A stretch of DNA of 64,000 nucleotides from Omphalotus guepiniiformis (Eukaryota > Basidiomycota > Agaricomycetes > Agaricales > Omphalotaceae), in NCBI GenBank assembly GCA_028554645.1, contig JAQOOI010000013.1, positions 62,001 through 126,000 on the forward strand, written 5' to 3'. Of the stretch, positions 24,301-35,137 are shown piece after piece. The notes under the pieces were generated by a model, which saw only the letters and a program-made list of their open reading frames with translations, searched no databases and was not told where the DNA came from. The position numbers and the translations under genes are program-made. The first letter of the stretch is position 1. Every line of letters starts with the position of its first letter.

Positions 24301-25175
24301 CTCTTTCCACTCATAGGTGTCTACCTAAGTTTTGTTTTTTTATTTCAGCGAGCGACCTGGTTTAACCCAGGCGAAATCAATTGCGTCGTCGAAGTAGTTA
24401 TGTCGCTTCTTGCTGAAGCTACTCGGTGCTTGCCCGTCCTCAAGGCGGAGGATATAGGCGTTATGGCGCCGTGGAGGGAACAAGTGTGGAAACTGAGAGC
24501 GGCATTGAGGCAGGTGTCCTTGGGCAGAGTCGATGTTGGCACTGTAGAGGTATGTGCTGAGTGCTGATCGCTTTTCGTCTCGTTCACGCCGCTGCATCCG
24601 CTGCATCACAGGATTATCAAGGTCGCGAGAAGCGGGTGGTCATCATCTCTTGTGTTCGGTCTAGCGCGAGGTTCTTGAAGGAAGACGCAGCGAAAGGCAT
24701 TGGGCTCGTTTTTGAAAAGAAGAGGTATATGTCGTCTTTACTGCCTTTAGTACTCAACTAATGAGTACACTCGTACAGAATGAACGTGGCAATAACCCGT
24801 GCAAAGGAACTTCTCATCATTGTAGGGAATGGGTCCCTGCTCAAGCGAGACCCATACTGGAAAGGCTTCCTCCAATTCGTGATGCGTAACAACCTGTTCG
24901 TCTTTCTTCTATTTCCTTCAATTGCCCTCAAGTCAAACCCCATGCAGATATGTTGGCCCGGACCTTCAAATTGAGATGGATGGAGCGTGGATTTCTAGGC
25001 TAGAGTGAGTAGATTTTCACTGATCTCTTTTGCATTACCGACCGAGCTTGTCAGAACCGAAATAGTCGAAGCTCAAGAAGAGACCGGCTTCCTGGAACCA
25101 GATGTCACAAGAGAGAGGAGTACGATGTTGTTGGCTGGTGGCGTCGCGAGGGAAGTACTGCGGGAGGATTACTGA
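21398..25175 (+). CDS. SF1 RNA helicase, SDE3/MOV10-like
   Basis: About 14 exons. Clear ones: 21398-21996, 22046-~22533, ~22595-22930, 22985-23064, 23115-23311, 23365-23582, 23644-23790, 23849-24067, 24123-24290, 24349-24549, 24612-24724, 24779-24895, 24948-25004, 25055-25175. A Tyr/Pro-rich N-terminus precedes a Upf1-like helicase core: NAEQR (Q motif), GPPGTGKT (Walker A), LCAPSNSATD (Ia), LLIDEAAQGSEPE (II), LVLCGDPNQLGP (III), NYRSHP (IV), DYQGREKRVVIISCVR (V), MNVAITRAK (VI). This set is the SDE3/Armitage/MOV10 group, which acts with Argonaute-type RNA silencing and RNP granules. The exact exon 2/3 join is uncertain. The donor after GDPNQ reads CGTTCG instead of GT, although the next exon (LGPIITSDKAR) begins at a proper acceptor; this is either a non-canonical site or damage. 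Confidence 0.85.
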
Positions 25176-25418
25176 GGTCATATCGTTCTGTATTTTCGGT
25201 TTTTGTTTCTGCATCTATGATCATTCACCTGTGACAGCTGCAATGTATATCTACTAGATGCAAATTGAAATAATGACCATGAGTCGTCGATACCTGATGG
25301 CATGAGCATGGCGAATAGTATCTTGTAAAACAGGTTAATAAAGGGACATTGCATTAATTGGTACTACATTTACGAATGAAGACATGGAGAAGAATACATA
25401 TATGACAGACCGCTCAAG

Positions 25419-26634
25419 CTATTTCACAAAGCGCCTCACTCCACGAGGCCACTCAGCCTCATTCCTTAGCAAGTTTCTGGTCAAGGCGAGTGGTGCCATC
25501 GGACTAGAGCAGACAACAGGTGACTAGGAGAAGACATGATAAGATGGGGAAGATATTACCCCAGACAAGTTCTCGCTATCCGTCGGTTCAACCACTTCAT
25601 TCTTGTATATGTTATTGAAATTCGCACTCCTCAACGGCGCAACGCTAGGAACTCGAGGATAGTCCTTTCGAGATTTCCCTCGACGCGTCATCATTGAGTC
25701 TTTCCTTTCCATAAAATCGCCTAGTGCCGCGTCGTAGTCGTCCATGCGATATTGCCATCCGTTGGGAAGGCCTTGAAACAGAGAAACTTCCCGAGACATG
25801 GGTAGACTTTGAGGACTAAGAGCACCGTGAGAGTCCGAAGAGTGCGTAGAGACGGAGGAGAAACGCGAGAACAGAGGCGGCGGGTCGGGGAGCGCATCAC
25901 TGGACTCGGACTCGACGGTGGGACGAGGAAAGACACACGGAGTGAATGCACTGAGAGAAGCGAGCTCTTGATCGATCGTGTCGCCCGTGGGAGACGACCC
26001 AGAGGAATTCTCTGAAGCACTTGAGAGCAGTGAGTATACGTCCGACGAGATATTTCGCCTTCCGGCTTTGGTGGCACAGACAGGACACGCTTCTACGAAT
26101 TCGCGAACGATCTCGTCAGGAATAAACGCGTACTGTTTGTTGACCGCGTTAATGGTCTCCTCTTGATCCCCGTGATTGCATCCTGCATGACAGAGACAGA
26201 GGACGTCGTACAACTCATCTTGCGAAACAACAACGCGAGAGCCATCATATAGAACTACCGATTCAGGAGAGCTGTTCTTGTCTTCATTGGGTCCCATGAT
26301 TGGCCTCGGAGCTATGGAGAATCGCTTGAGATCTTGATGGTCGAACCCTTCTAATTTTTCTTGCGCAGGCGAGCCTTCCAGAACGCATCTTAAATGATTG
26401 AGCAAAACTGTGGGCATGAAACTCTTCCTCTCTATAGGCAAATCTTCGCCTGTGGAAATCGTGGTGGCTGAGTACTTGTTCTGTATAGCCTTGAGTTGAT
26501 ACAAAGAAGGATATCCAATGCGACGAGCCTTCTGGCCATGTTCAGGCATGGGCGAGGTATCATCGCTCGAGTCAGGATTCTGAACGTCGTTTCTTGACTT
26601 CTCCATTCTAGTCACGTCTAGCATATCACTGGTT
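25419..26634 (-). CDS. Protein with an integrase-type HHCC zinc finger
   Basis: The main exon runs from an ATG at 26634 (frame open to about 26780) to 25560. An intron (25559-25524) joins it to a last exon 25523-25419 ending in RRFVK. The centre holds the zinc-binding pattern of retroviral-type integrases: His in LCLCHAGCNHGD, then CPVC about 30 residues later (HHCC). There is no integrase catalytic core (DDE), no reverse transcriptase and no repeats around it, so it looks like a domesticated or independently kept domain rather than a live element. The C-terminal half is Ser/Pro-rich and probably disordered. A short 5' exon may be missing. Function unknown. Confidence 0.6.
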
Positions 26635-26861
26635 ATCACAGGAATATCAACTTGAGAGGGACTGCCTGAGGATCCGGGCAACGTACCGATTTCTAAAGCA
26701 ACAATACCTAGCGATACAAAGTGGTAGTTGATGGTAGAGAGGAGGGATTTAGAGGATCGAGGGCCTCTACAGCCTCTCAAACGTGGAGCGCTGGTGGAGC
26801 GCCAGGGGCTGATGGCACGTGACTAGTGACTGCCTTCTGGTTCCAAGCAAACTTCAGCGGA

Positions 26862-27557
26862 CACAGCTGTGGGCCAAGAATTTTTGCGTGGGATTTTCGG
26901 AGGGTAAAAACTACTCGCGTTTGTGGTGGATTTTTGGAAGGAAAAAGACTTCGTTTTTGTAAAATATCTCATAGATGAAAATGTGAAGATTCAATAAGAT
27001 TTTTACATGAGTAGAATTACAAATTTTTACTAAAATTTATACAAAGAAAAATTCAACTGAAAGAACAAATTTTTGCCTTTGTTTTATGCTCAGTAAAATC
27101 AGTTAATTTTTGCCTGTTTTCTACCTCGTAAATGGGTCGCGTTTTTGCTGAGGGAAAGCTCTGAAAAAATAAAGGAATTCTCACCTGTTTTTGCAAATAA
27201 ATCGCCTAATATGGTAATTCCCCGATTTCCGGCAGGCGAAAACTGGACATTTTTCTGGAGCATTCCCTCAGCAAAAACGCGGCGCTTTTATGAGGCAGAA
27301 AAAAAGGCAAATATTATTCCTTTCTACATACATAAAACAAAGGGAAAATTTTGTTCTTTCAGTCGCATTTTTCTTTATATAAATTTTAACAAAGTTCTGT
27401 ACTTCTGCTTCTGCAAAAATCCTATTGAATCTACTTATTTTTATCTATGAGATGTTATACAAAAATGAAGTCTTTTCACTTCCGGAAATCTGCGGCAAAC
27501 GCGAGTAGATTCTACCCTCCGGAAATCCCACGCAAAAATGCTTGGCCCACAGCAGTG
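26862..27557. mobile_element. Foldback element FB1 (696 bp) with long inverted arms
   Basis: The two halves are near-complementary over about 300 bp each: arms roughly 26862-27172 and 27256-27557, with a loop of about 85 bp. Termini read CACAGCTGTGGGCCAAG at the left and, inverted, CACTGCTGTGGGCCAAG at the right. Both ends are flanked by GGA (26859-26861 and 27558-27560), which fits a 3-bp target duplication. It is AT-rich with no coding capacity, so it is a MITE-like, non-autonomous DNA element. Open frames inside it are by-products of the palindrome. Confidence 0.8.
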
Positions 27558-27569
27558 GGAGAGGCTGAG

Positions 27570-27744
27570 TGTAACGGTTATGGCCGTCCCGGTCGTTCCG
27601 GCCATCACGTTACTGCATAGCCACTATGTGTCGTTACGTAGTTATGAGCTTCGTTTGTGTCTTCTTTAGTCTATCAACCCCAGTGTTGGGCTTTTTTGGC
27701 TCTCGGTTTCCTTGCTCTGGTTCTGAGTGCGTGTGCCCCTCACA
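27570..27744 (+). repeat. 5' LTR
   Basis: 175 bp, TG...CA termini, identical to the 3' LTR. The gene-proximal flank is CTGAG. Confidence 0.92.
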
Positions 27745-27838
27745 GTTTGATAGACTCATAACCATCATAACCATAAAAGCCTTTCTATTTCTTGCTTCAT
27801 TCTTTGCTCTCTTATCTGATTTCATTGTCTCACTTGCC

Positions 27839-29077
27839 ATGGATGATCCCACTGGTTCCCTGCCTAGAGAAGCATCTCCAGCACCTCAGATTTTACCTGC
27901 TACCATGGACCAGACACTCCAGCATGATCTCCTTCGTACCATTGTAGAGATGGGCCATGCCATTTCTCTTCAGAATCAGAATCAGCATCAGATCATTGCC
28001 TCATTGTCTAGTCTCTCTCAGACTGTTGCATCCCTTGTTGACACTGTGGACCAGCTCTCTGTTCGACGTTCTGTTCCTGTCATCACTCCTGCCAAATTCC
28101 AGCTCCCTCCCATGTTCACTGGTCAGGCTGCTGAAGTTAAGGATTTCATCAATGACGTACAGAATGCCATTGCTCTACAGCCTAACAGCTTCTCCTCTGA
28201 TGTTCAGAAATCCCTCTACATGTCCACCTTCCTTGCTGCTGGTACCCCCAAAATGTGGTATAGTAGTGTCTCTGATGAGGACAAAGCCGATTTCACTTGC
28301 TTTTGCAAAGCCTTCGAAACTCATTTCGGTGACTTTGACCCCCATGGTACTGCCAATTCTCAGCTCCGAGCCCTTCGCCAGGAACATTGTGGTTCTACTG
28401 CCAACTACTTCTCTCGCTACAATGAACTCCGCTCTCGTGTCGATTGGACCGACTATACACTTATTGATACCTTTACTGAAGGTCTCAAACCCCGTGTCCG
28501 ACGAGCGTTGAAGTATGTTCTTCCTGAGAATCGACCAACCACATTCAAGGCCTTTGGAGAGATGTGTATCAAGTATGATAATCTTGCTTGGCGAGAAGAA
28601 CAGGATGATAAACGGGAACGAGGTGAACCTTTTTCGACCGAATCCTCTGAACCAGCTCCTGCTTCTTTTCTCAGTCATCCTTTGCCACCTACTTCATCAT
28701 CCTCAGTGCCTTCCACTGCTCCTGCTACTTCTCAGTTCCCTGCTGCCTATCAGTATACTCCTCAATTCAGATCTCAGTTTCCACCTACCACTTATGCTCC
28801 TCCTGCTTCATCCATTCCACCAATTCCACCACCTCCTGCTCCTACTCCATTGGTGTCTACTGATGTTCCTATGGAAGTTGACACTCTTCGTGCTAAAACT
28901 CGTGGACCCCTTTCTGATGTTGAACGCGCTGATCGCCTTGCTAAAGGTGTATGCCTTTACTGCGGTATTGCAGGTCATATCAAGGACAAATGCCCCAACC
29001 GTAGTCCGCAGGCTGTCAATCGCTTCAATTCCAGATCCTCCACCACCGCCTCTACATCTAACACTAAGTCTTCTTGA
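27839..29077 (+). CDS. Retrotransposon Gag protein
   Basis: The ATG at 27839 (MDDPTGSLPREAS) gives 412 residues. The same frame is open upstream into the LTR, but this ATG is the first good start after the LTR. The order is a predicted helical N-terminus (SLQNQNQHQIIASLSSLSQ), a retroviral-type gag core (FQLPPMFTGQAAEVKDFI through LRALRQEHCGSTANYFSRYN), a Pro/Ser/Thr-rich linker, and one CCHC zinc knuckle starting at Cys372 (CLYCGIAGHIKDKC). It would form the particle that packages element RNA. Pol is missing downstream; 29078-29413 is non-coding. The core looks like Ty3/gypsy-type Gag of basidiomycetes. Confidence 0.9.
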   Translation: MDDPTGSLPREASPAPQILPATMDQTLQHDLLRTIVEMGHAISLQNQNQHQIIASLSSLSQTVASLVDTVDQLSVRRSVPVITPAKFQLPPMFTGQAAEVKDFINDVQNAIALQPNSFSSDVQKSLYMSTFLAAGTPKMWYSSVSDEDKADFTCFCKAFETHFGDFDPHGTANSQLRALRQEHCGSTANYFSRYNELRSRVDWTDYTLIDTFTEGLKPRVRRALKYVLPENRPTTFKAFGEMCIKYDNLAWREEQDDKRERGEPFSTESSEPAPASFLSHPLPPTSSSSVPSTAPATSQFPAAYQYTPQFRSQFPPTTYAPPASSIPPIPPPPAPTPLVSTDVPMEVDTLRAKTRGPLSDVERADRLAKGVCLYCGIAGHIKDKCPNRSPQAVNRFNSRSSTTASTSNTKSS

Positions 29078-29413
29078 CTTTCAACTTGATTAATCCTTCG
29101 GTCACAGTCTGATCTTGTCTTGTATTTCTATCGCTTCCAGGTGATTACAATGATATTGTGCAGAGGCTTCGGTCTTACTCAATGATCATGATTACTGCTC
29201 TGAGTCATTCAACTTTCTTAAAAGGCTTCGGTCTCTTTCGATTGTCTACTGCTCCTTGCGTGTATTGTTTTGACACCCCTCGCAGTTAACTTCTTACTGT
29301 CTTGGTATCTGGGTCATTTCTTTATACTTCCATTGCCACTGTCACTGCTTTCTTTCTAGTTTGCTTGTGCTACTCATTCCTCTGTCATTCATAGCTTTTT
29401 TGAAGGAGGATAG
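29078..29413 (+). other. Non-coding 3' interior of the LTR element, ends in polypurine tract
   Basis: No frame with reverse transcriptase or integrase motifs. It contains short repeats of GGCTTCGGTC and ends in GAAGGAGGATAG (29402-29413), the likely plus-strand primer. Confidence 0.6.
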
Positions 29414-29588
29414 TGTAACGGTTATGGCCGTCCCGGTCGTTCCGGCCATCACGTTACTGCATAGCCACTATGTGTCGTTACGTAGTTATGAGCTTCGTTT
29501 GTGTCTTCTTTAGTCTATCAACCCCAGTGTTGGGCTTTTTTGGCTCTCGGTTTCCTTGCTCTGGTTCTGAGTGCGTGTGCCCCTCACA
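29414..29588 (+). repeat. 3' LTR
   Basis: 175 bp, identical to the 5' LTR, followed by the second CTGAG. Confidence 0.92.
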
Positions 29589-29593
29589 CTGAG

Positions 29594-30434
29594 GATCAAG
29601 TGAAGCGATTATCCGGGGTGTGTAGAAGTACGTAGAAACTAGAGATACAAGTACTTTCAGGGTTAAGCCTGCTTTCCTCTGTCCACCACTGACTAGATAA
29701 CCCTCAAGTAACTCAAAACAAGCGGCAATGAAAGACGTAAATCCATTTTGAAGCCAGCGGTTTGAATGAGCTAGTAGGTATCGTATCACTATCGCGCAGA
29801 CATTAGACACAGTGTCAATACAAAATCGTTACTGTTCGAAACTCCCGAGTCCCTCCCTTCCCGGATATAAGACCGTGTCAAGGAGTTGCACTAAAGACTC
29901 TCACGACACGAGTCCGCAAAATGGGTACATTGAAGAAGAGAAATCCAAGTGGCCGGGACCTGTTTGATAGATACCGAGCGCATCAAGAATACGAGGACGT
30001 GTATCGAAAACACAAATAAAGCGACAGACATCCCGAATAAATGAGCATGAATTTCACGAGTCACCAGCGTTGCGAGTCCTGAAATTGTGTACAAGGAAGG
30101 ATGTGTGAATGTGCTTACGGTTCAAGAATATCACTATCACAAGCCATGAATGCAAGGATCTAAATAATGAAACTTGTAGTCCCCCGTTGTCAGACCGGTG
30201 CAAGATACCACGGAGAACACGGAATTGCGTCCGAAAGGGGCAGCCAGACAAGTAGGAAGACACGAGAAACCACACTAGCAATGTGCATTGATTTCAGATT
30301 GTTTCGATTGGAGATCCACTGCTGATAGATAAGAGGGATTTCGTGGAGAAAGAGCACAGTAGAAAAGTTGCTTAGATATGGTGACACGGTTCGGATATCG
30401 AGACGAGTTCCCGGAGCCTCAATACAGGTTGCCT
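29594..30434 (-). CDS. Multi-span membrane protein, 3' end cut by the LTR element
   Basis: Minus-strand exons can be read from about 30434 downward. The first (through 30196) encodes hydrophobic helices (YLSNFSTVLFLHEIPLIYQQW, HIASVVSRVFLLVWLPL). Others follow near 30159-30119 (HSWLVIVIFLNR) and 30080-29960 (LATLVTR..HLFGMSVALFVFSIHVLVFLM), with a last stretch at 29810-29594 (VSNVCAIVIRYLLAHSNRW, TSFIAACFELLE). Exact splice phases are not settled. Several membrane segments and intron-like gaps support a real gene. The reading frame runs straight into the CTGAG target site of the retrotransposon, so the last codons or the 3' UTR have been displaced. Family unrecognised; the 5' end is unknown. 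Confidence 0.4.
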
Positions 30435-31579
30435 CTATTGTTTACTGAAACGTAGAATTCAGCGGCGATGATAAGTGAACTCTGGTTATCGAATGTTTTA
30501 AATCCTCCGCGGCAAATGCCAGTCAATTGTGTTCTCTTTTGCCTTGCGGAGTTCTGGCGTAACAGATACCGGTGGGCTAATGCGATTTGCTGACATTGAA
30601 CAAAGCTTCACTGTGAAGGGACCACCGCTTACCTTTCGTTTTGCTTCAAGGCCGTTCGGGGAAACTATGGCCAACCCCGCTTTTCTAATCCAGCCTCTGG
30701 CTCAAGCTTTCGGGACATTTTACACCTGGCACCTGCCATGGTCACAGCAGCTTTCGACTGCCATTGGTAGCGAGATTTTGCACCCAGTCAGATGCAGAAG
30801 CGACATCAGTATATGAAGGCATATAGTTCAAAGACGTTGAGCGCTTCAATGAGCTACGAACCAGAGCTATTGACGCCCAGAGCTAAGAACGTGAAATTGC
30901 AGAAGCTGGAAGAGAACGACACTCACGAGGCAGCTGAGACTTCAAGGCCAGACTGCGAGATCGCAGTAGACGAGTGTGAGTGAAGCAGGGTAAATTGCAG
31001 TCAATACAGTCGAAGTCAGAGAAGACCTTCCAGAAGAGTAAGCAGACTGAGAAGAGTGGTCTTGACTCTTCGGTCTTCGATGTGTGGATGCCACATGCGA
31101 CGATTTAGCGCTCATGAAAGCGCCTGAAGCCGCCACCGCAGCGTCAATTCGCCTTCGAGCGCTTCAATCTGCCCACAGTACGCGTATGGACCCTATGTAG
31201 GCGTCGCGGTCGTGAAATTGAAATTGAAGTAAGAGTTGAAAGGTTTCCTTGGTTTCCTTGAATAAAGCTGAGTATTGTATTAGTCTGCGACCCGCGTCTG
31301 GCTCGAACCACTTCACCAGTTCTTACTACTCTTTCTATGAGCTCAGTCGAGATAGTTCCACCCATCATCGCACGTTCGACGAGCTGAGGAACAAAAGAAG
31401 ATGGATGTACGGGTGAAAAGATGAAAAGATGAAGAAACGGAGTGTTCCATGAATTGATCAGCCATCTGTGAATGTGAAACCCCATTCAGGATATTCCACG
31501 ACCATGGCAATCTTTGTATGCGGAAAGATGGTTATGGCATGAGGCTTCCTCATTCTCGCTGATACGTCCACCTTCAAGA
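30435..31579. other. Intergenic, no convincing gene
   Basis: About 1.1 kb between the membrane-protein gene and TRK. An open frame at 30529-30816 and several small minus-strand frames lack domain content. 5' exons of the neighbouring minus-strand gene may lie here. Confidence 0.3.
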
Positions 31580-34500
31580 ATGTCTGTGTATTTCTCGGAG
31601 AAGGACGACGCGCACGCTAAAGCCAGGAGAAAAGGAAATACCGTCTCGAGATGGTTCAGCCGGATAAAGCATTTCATACTCTACGAGTCAACTTTCTTCC
31701 GGCTTCATCTGGCCGCTTTCACCTTCATACCACTCATCTTCTCTGCGATTTTCTGGGGCTGCAATGGTCGTTTCAAAATCAGCTACCTGGACTCGTTATT
31801 TCTTTGCTATTCTGCGATGACTGTAACGGGTCTGTCCACGATCAATTTGTCGACGACAACGGCCTGGCAACAAGTCATCCTTTACCTGTTAATGATGATT
31901 GTGAGTGACAATATTCTTCCTATTATTAGTCGAGAGTTTAATGACAAACACGTAGGGCGATATAACGGTCGTGTCGTGGGTCATGGTTCTGGTTAGAAAG
32001 TTCGTTATTTTGTTCTTCTTTCAAGTGCTAGGTTTCATCTTGGTGCATACAGAGAATACTTCAAGAGGAAATGCCAATTCGAATACGTGAAATCGAGAAG
32101 AAGGTTTCCCAGTAGTCGCAGAACACTCCTTGCTTCTATATCATCCCCTGTCGCTACCTTCAAAGCTCGGGAACCCGTACCGTCCAACACAATCAATAAT
32201 CCAGTGGAGAAGTACCCAGATACTCCTGCTGTCAACTTCATTGGACCCACACCAGTCGGCACGATGATGTTACCGACTGAACAGTCTTACACCGCCCATG
32301 GATCACACACTAACGATGATGTCGATTCTCACCGATCCGATCCTGACCACGTACTCGACGAAGTACGAACATTTACTTCCTCCCCGAGGGGGCTGAACGA
32401 CCTGCCTCTTTCACAAACGCTGTCTCCTCATGGCCACCGCGTAGACCTGCCATACACGACTTCAATGACACCATCGCAACTGCGGATGCGGAGGCACAAT
32501 ACCATTCGCACAGTCGGCGGTGTGTTACGGTTAACTTCAGAAATTTTGTGTAGTGCTTACAAATCCTTAGGTGGTGTACCCATTCCTCAACGAACATTGA
32601 CCATCCTCACTAATCGCATTCAGAGTCCTCACGAGATCGACAACGACAAGAAATATAGCGGGCTCGGAGGGTTTCCCGGTCCCATCGAGCTCGCGCGTAA
32701 GGCAGCCAAACACCTCATTCCCAACACATACCGCAAGATAGAACGCAAAATGACTCTACCGTACACGACGACTGTGGATGGGCACAGAACACCTTGGCTC
32801 ACAGCGAACGCGACTTTGACTGTGGGGAGAAACTCGGATTTTGCTGTGGATTCGTTGACGGACCAGCAAGTAGAGGAGATTGGTGGGGCAGAGTATAAAG
32901 CTTTGAGATGGTTGAGCTATCTTGTTCCGGCTGTGAGTGCTCGTTATATTGTTTCGCGCATTTACTCACCTAGGACTGCACTTGTGCGGCATAGTATTTT
33001 GTGGCAACTCAATTGATTGCGTTCCTATTATTCGCCCCTTGGCTCTCTGCCACGCATGAATACGACGACGTGTTTGAGGGACAAGCGCGCCTGGTTCAGA
33101 AGCCTTGGTTAGCGGTATCTATTCCGGTCACTCACTCTGACTAAAACCGGTACAGGTTCGCTCTCTTCCAAGTTATGGGTGCATATACGGGCGGGGGGCT
33201 ATCTTTAGTAGATCAGTGAGTCGGTTCCTTATCTAATTACTCACTACGTTATTGACTAACCCGATCCAGGGGAATGGTCCCTTTCCAAAAGGCCTACCTC
33301 ATGTCTTGTGAGTGAGAACAACGTACGAACAAAAGAGACATTCTTATAGACGCATTCCCTTAGTCGCTATGATGTTCGTCATACTCGCTGGGAATCACGC
33401 CTTGGTACGATTTTGTTTTGACCTCCCGAGTTTTAATTGACCTATTATACAGCCGATCTTGTGAGTTGCAAGCAAGTATATATAGTCTTGTCAAGTCTAA
33501 ACGTCCTGTGTCCTGCGTGTAGTCTGCGATTTGTGATGTAAGGACATGCATTGCCTTTTGAAGTGACTTCAACCTATACATGCAATCTTTTAGATGGGTG
33601 GGATCGAGGCTCGCCCGGAAGGGGAGTGATGCAGAGCAAGCGTTTAGTTTCCTTCTTGATCATCCTCGGAGGTACGTCCAACCTCACCTTCTTTAGCGCC
33701 GTGTTGTTCTCATCTCCGCGAAGGTGTTTCATTTACCTGTGTGTATATATTGTATGTTAGTGTTATTGTCGTGGCGAACAACGATGTATCACAGGTTCCC
33801 AAGCCATCAGACATGGTTTCTAGTCATTTGCCTGATCCTGTTCAGGTATCTTTTGTTTTCTCTGTTTCTATTATAACGGTTCTAAAACACCATTTTAGTG
33901 CAATAGAATGGGTAGCCTTTGAAGTACTCGGTATGCTTTCCCAATGCATAAAGTACCTGCTGTCTTTGACTTGATTCTGCAGACATCGGGCTGGAGGTCT
34001 GGACTTCGCTCTCTACAGGTCCTCGGATTGTCTGTGGTTTGTTCCAAGGCTTGGCTGCGCGTGCATCGGGATTTTCCATCATAGCTGTAGCCTCAGCTGC
34101 TCCTGCGTTACAGTAAGGTGTTTCGGCGATAAGCAATTGACCATACGTACTGATTTAGATTTGGGAAGGTTTTTGTATGTCGTGATGATGTATATCGCTG
34201 TGAGTGTACTGTTTGCGATGTTTCTGGACATTATCTAATTCGAAAGCCCTTCTGTTTAGGTTTATCCAGTAAGTATCGTGGACAAACCATGAAGGATGAC
34301 ATTCAATGATGAGCTCATGCAGGTAGCGCTAAGCATTCGCAGCACCAACGTGTAGGTTCTTGTACTTTCCCCCTGGACATTTGACAATAACGGTTCTGTC
34401 ATTCAGATACGAAGAACAGTCTCTCGGAGTTTTCGAAGTTCCTCCTGACGACGAAGAGCCTGGCGATCTCGACAAATTTGAACCACGTCAGCGAATTGGG

Positions 34501-35137
34501 CGATATGTCGGTTGGCATCTACGACGACAGCTCTCTTTAGGTATGTATAAGAATGGCCTTTCGAATCCTCTCTTTCTAAATCGCAAATGACCATTAAAGA
34601 TATATGGTGGCTCGTCTGGGGCGTTTTCTTGATTGCGATAATAGAACGCCATAACATCCTCGACCCTGACCTGAAATGGTTCGACCTGTTCAGGGTTTTG
34701 TTCGAGCTGGTCTCTGCGTTTGGAGGTATTGGGTTGAGCTTAGGGCTTCCGACGGTGCGTCTTTACCTTTGACATTCTTCTTGCTGGATTTTATTGACTT
34801 TGGGGAGGTAGGATAATTTTGCGTTTGTTGGTGCGATGCGGCCATTGTCCAAGCTCGTTATCATTGTCATCATGTAAGAAAATAGTTGAAGTTTCTCAGG
34901 GTACCGGTCTGATGGGTATAATTCATTCGTAGGGTCCGAGGCCGCCATCGAGGTCTACCCGTCGCAGTTGACAAGGCAGTAATGCTCCCTAGTGAGCTCA
35001 TGCAGCAACAGGAGCCGCAGAAGGACTTGGAGCCGGAGAACATTCAAAATAGACCCAGTGCACTATCCACGAGAGAGAGCAGCCAACAAGCCCGTCCACC
35101 GCTGAGTCCGACTGGTCTTGGTCTTTCTGTTGCATGA
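31580..35137 (+). CDS. TRK1: TRK-type potassium transporter
   Basis: Twenty-one exons join in frame to 816 residues: 31580-31900, 31956-31999, 32053-32932, 32995-33107, 33156-33215, 33270-33307, 33364-33404, 33453-33460, 33523-33537, 33594-33671, 33724-33738, 33795-33845, 33899-33930, 33983-34112, 34169-34199, 34260-34268, 34323-34351, 34407-34540, 34600-34754, 34812-34873, 34933-35137. Family marks: the first pore loop SAMTVTGLSTIN; a long hydrophilic loop (~32060-32900) after GDITVVSW; GAYTGGGLSLVD; ILAGNHALP; and C-terminal VFLIAIIE and GGIGLSLGLPT blocks. Fungal TRK proteins import K+ across the plasma membrane, driven by membrane potential. Exons of 8, 9, 15 and 15 nt are notable. The start at 31580 is a choice; an upstream in-frame start is possible. 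Confidence 0.9.

Larger units (their letters stand above)
27570..29588 (+). mobile_element. Gag-only LTR retrotransposon (2,019 bp)
   Basis: Two 175-bp direct repeats (27570-27744, 29414-29588) begin TGTAACGG and end CCCTCACA. By eye they are identical along their whole length. CTGAG flanks both sides (27565-27569, 29589-29593) as a 5-bp target duplication. A purine-rich GAAGGAGGATAG lies directly before the 3' LTR. The internal part encodes only a Gag with a zinc knuckle; no protease, reverse transcriptase or integrase is present. Identical LTRs imply a recent insertion driven in trans by an autonomous relative. It sits 12 bp from foldback element FB1. Confidence 0.92.

Noticed and set aside
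27745..27775. tRNA primer-binding site directly after the 5' LTR
   Set aside because: The sequence after the LTR does not begin with a TGG complement of a tRNA 3' end. A CTCATAACC stretch occurs but in the sense, not the complementary, orientation of initiator tRNA.
27626..27838. Upstream extension of the Gag frame into the LTR
   Set aside because: The frame is open by chance through the LTR end; the first well-placed ATG after the LTR is at 27839.
30529..30816. 95-codon plus-strand frame between membrane-protein genes
   Set aside because: No family resemblance, no splice partners; could equally be antisense to missing 5' exons of the neighbour.
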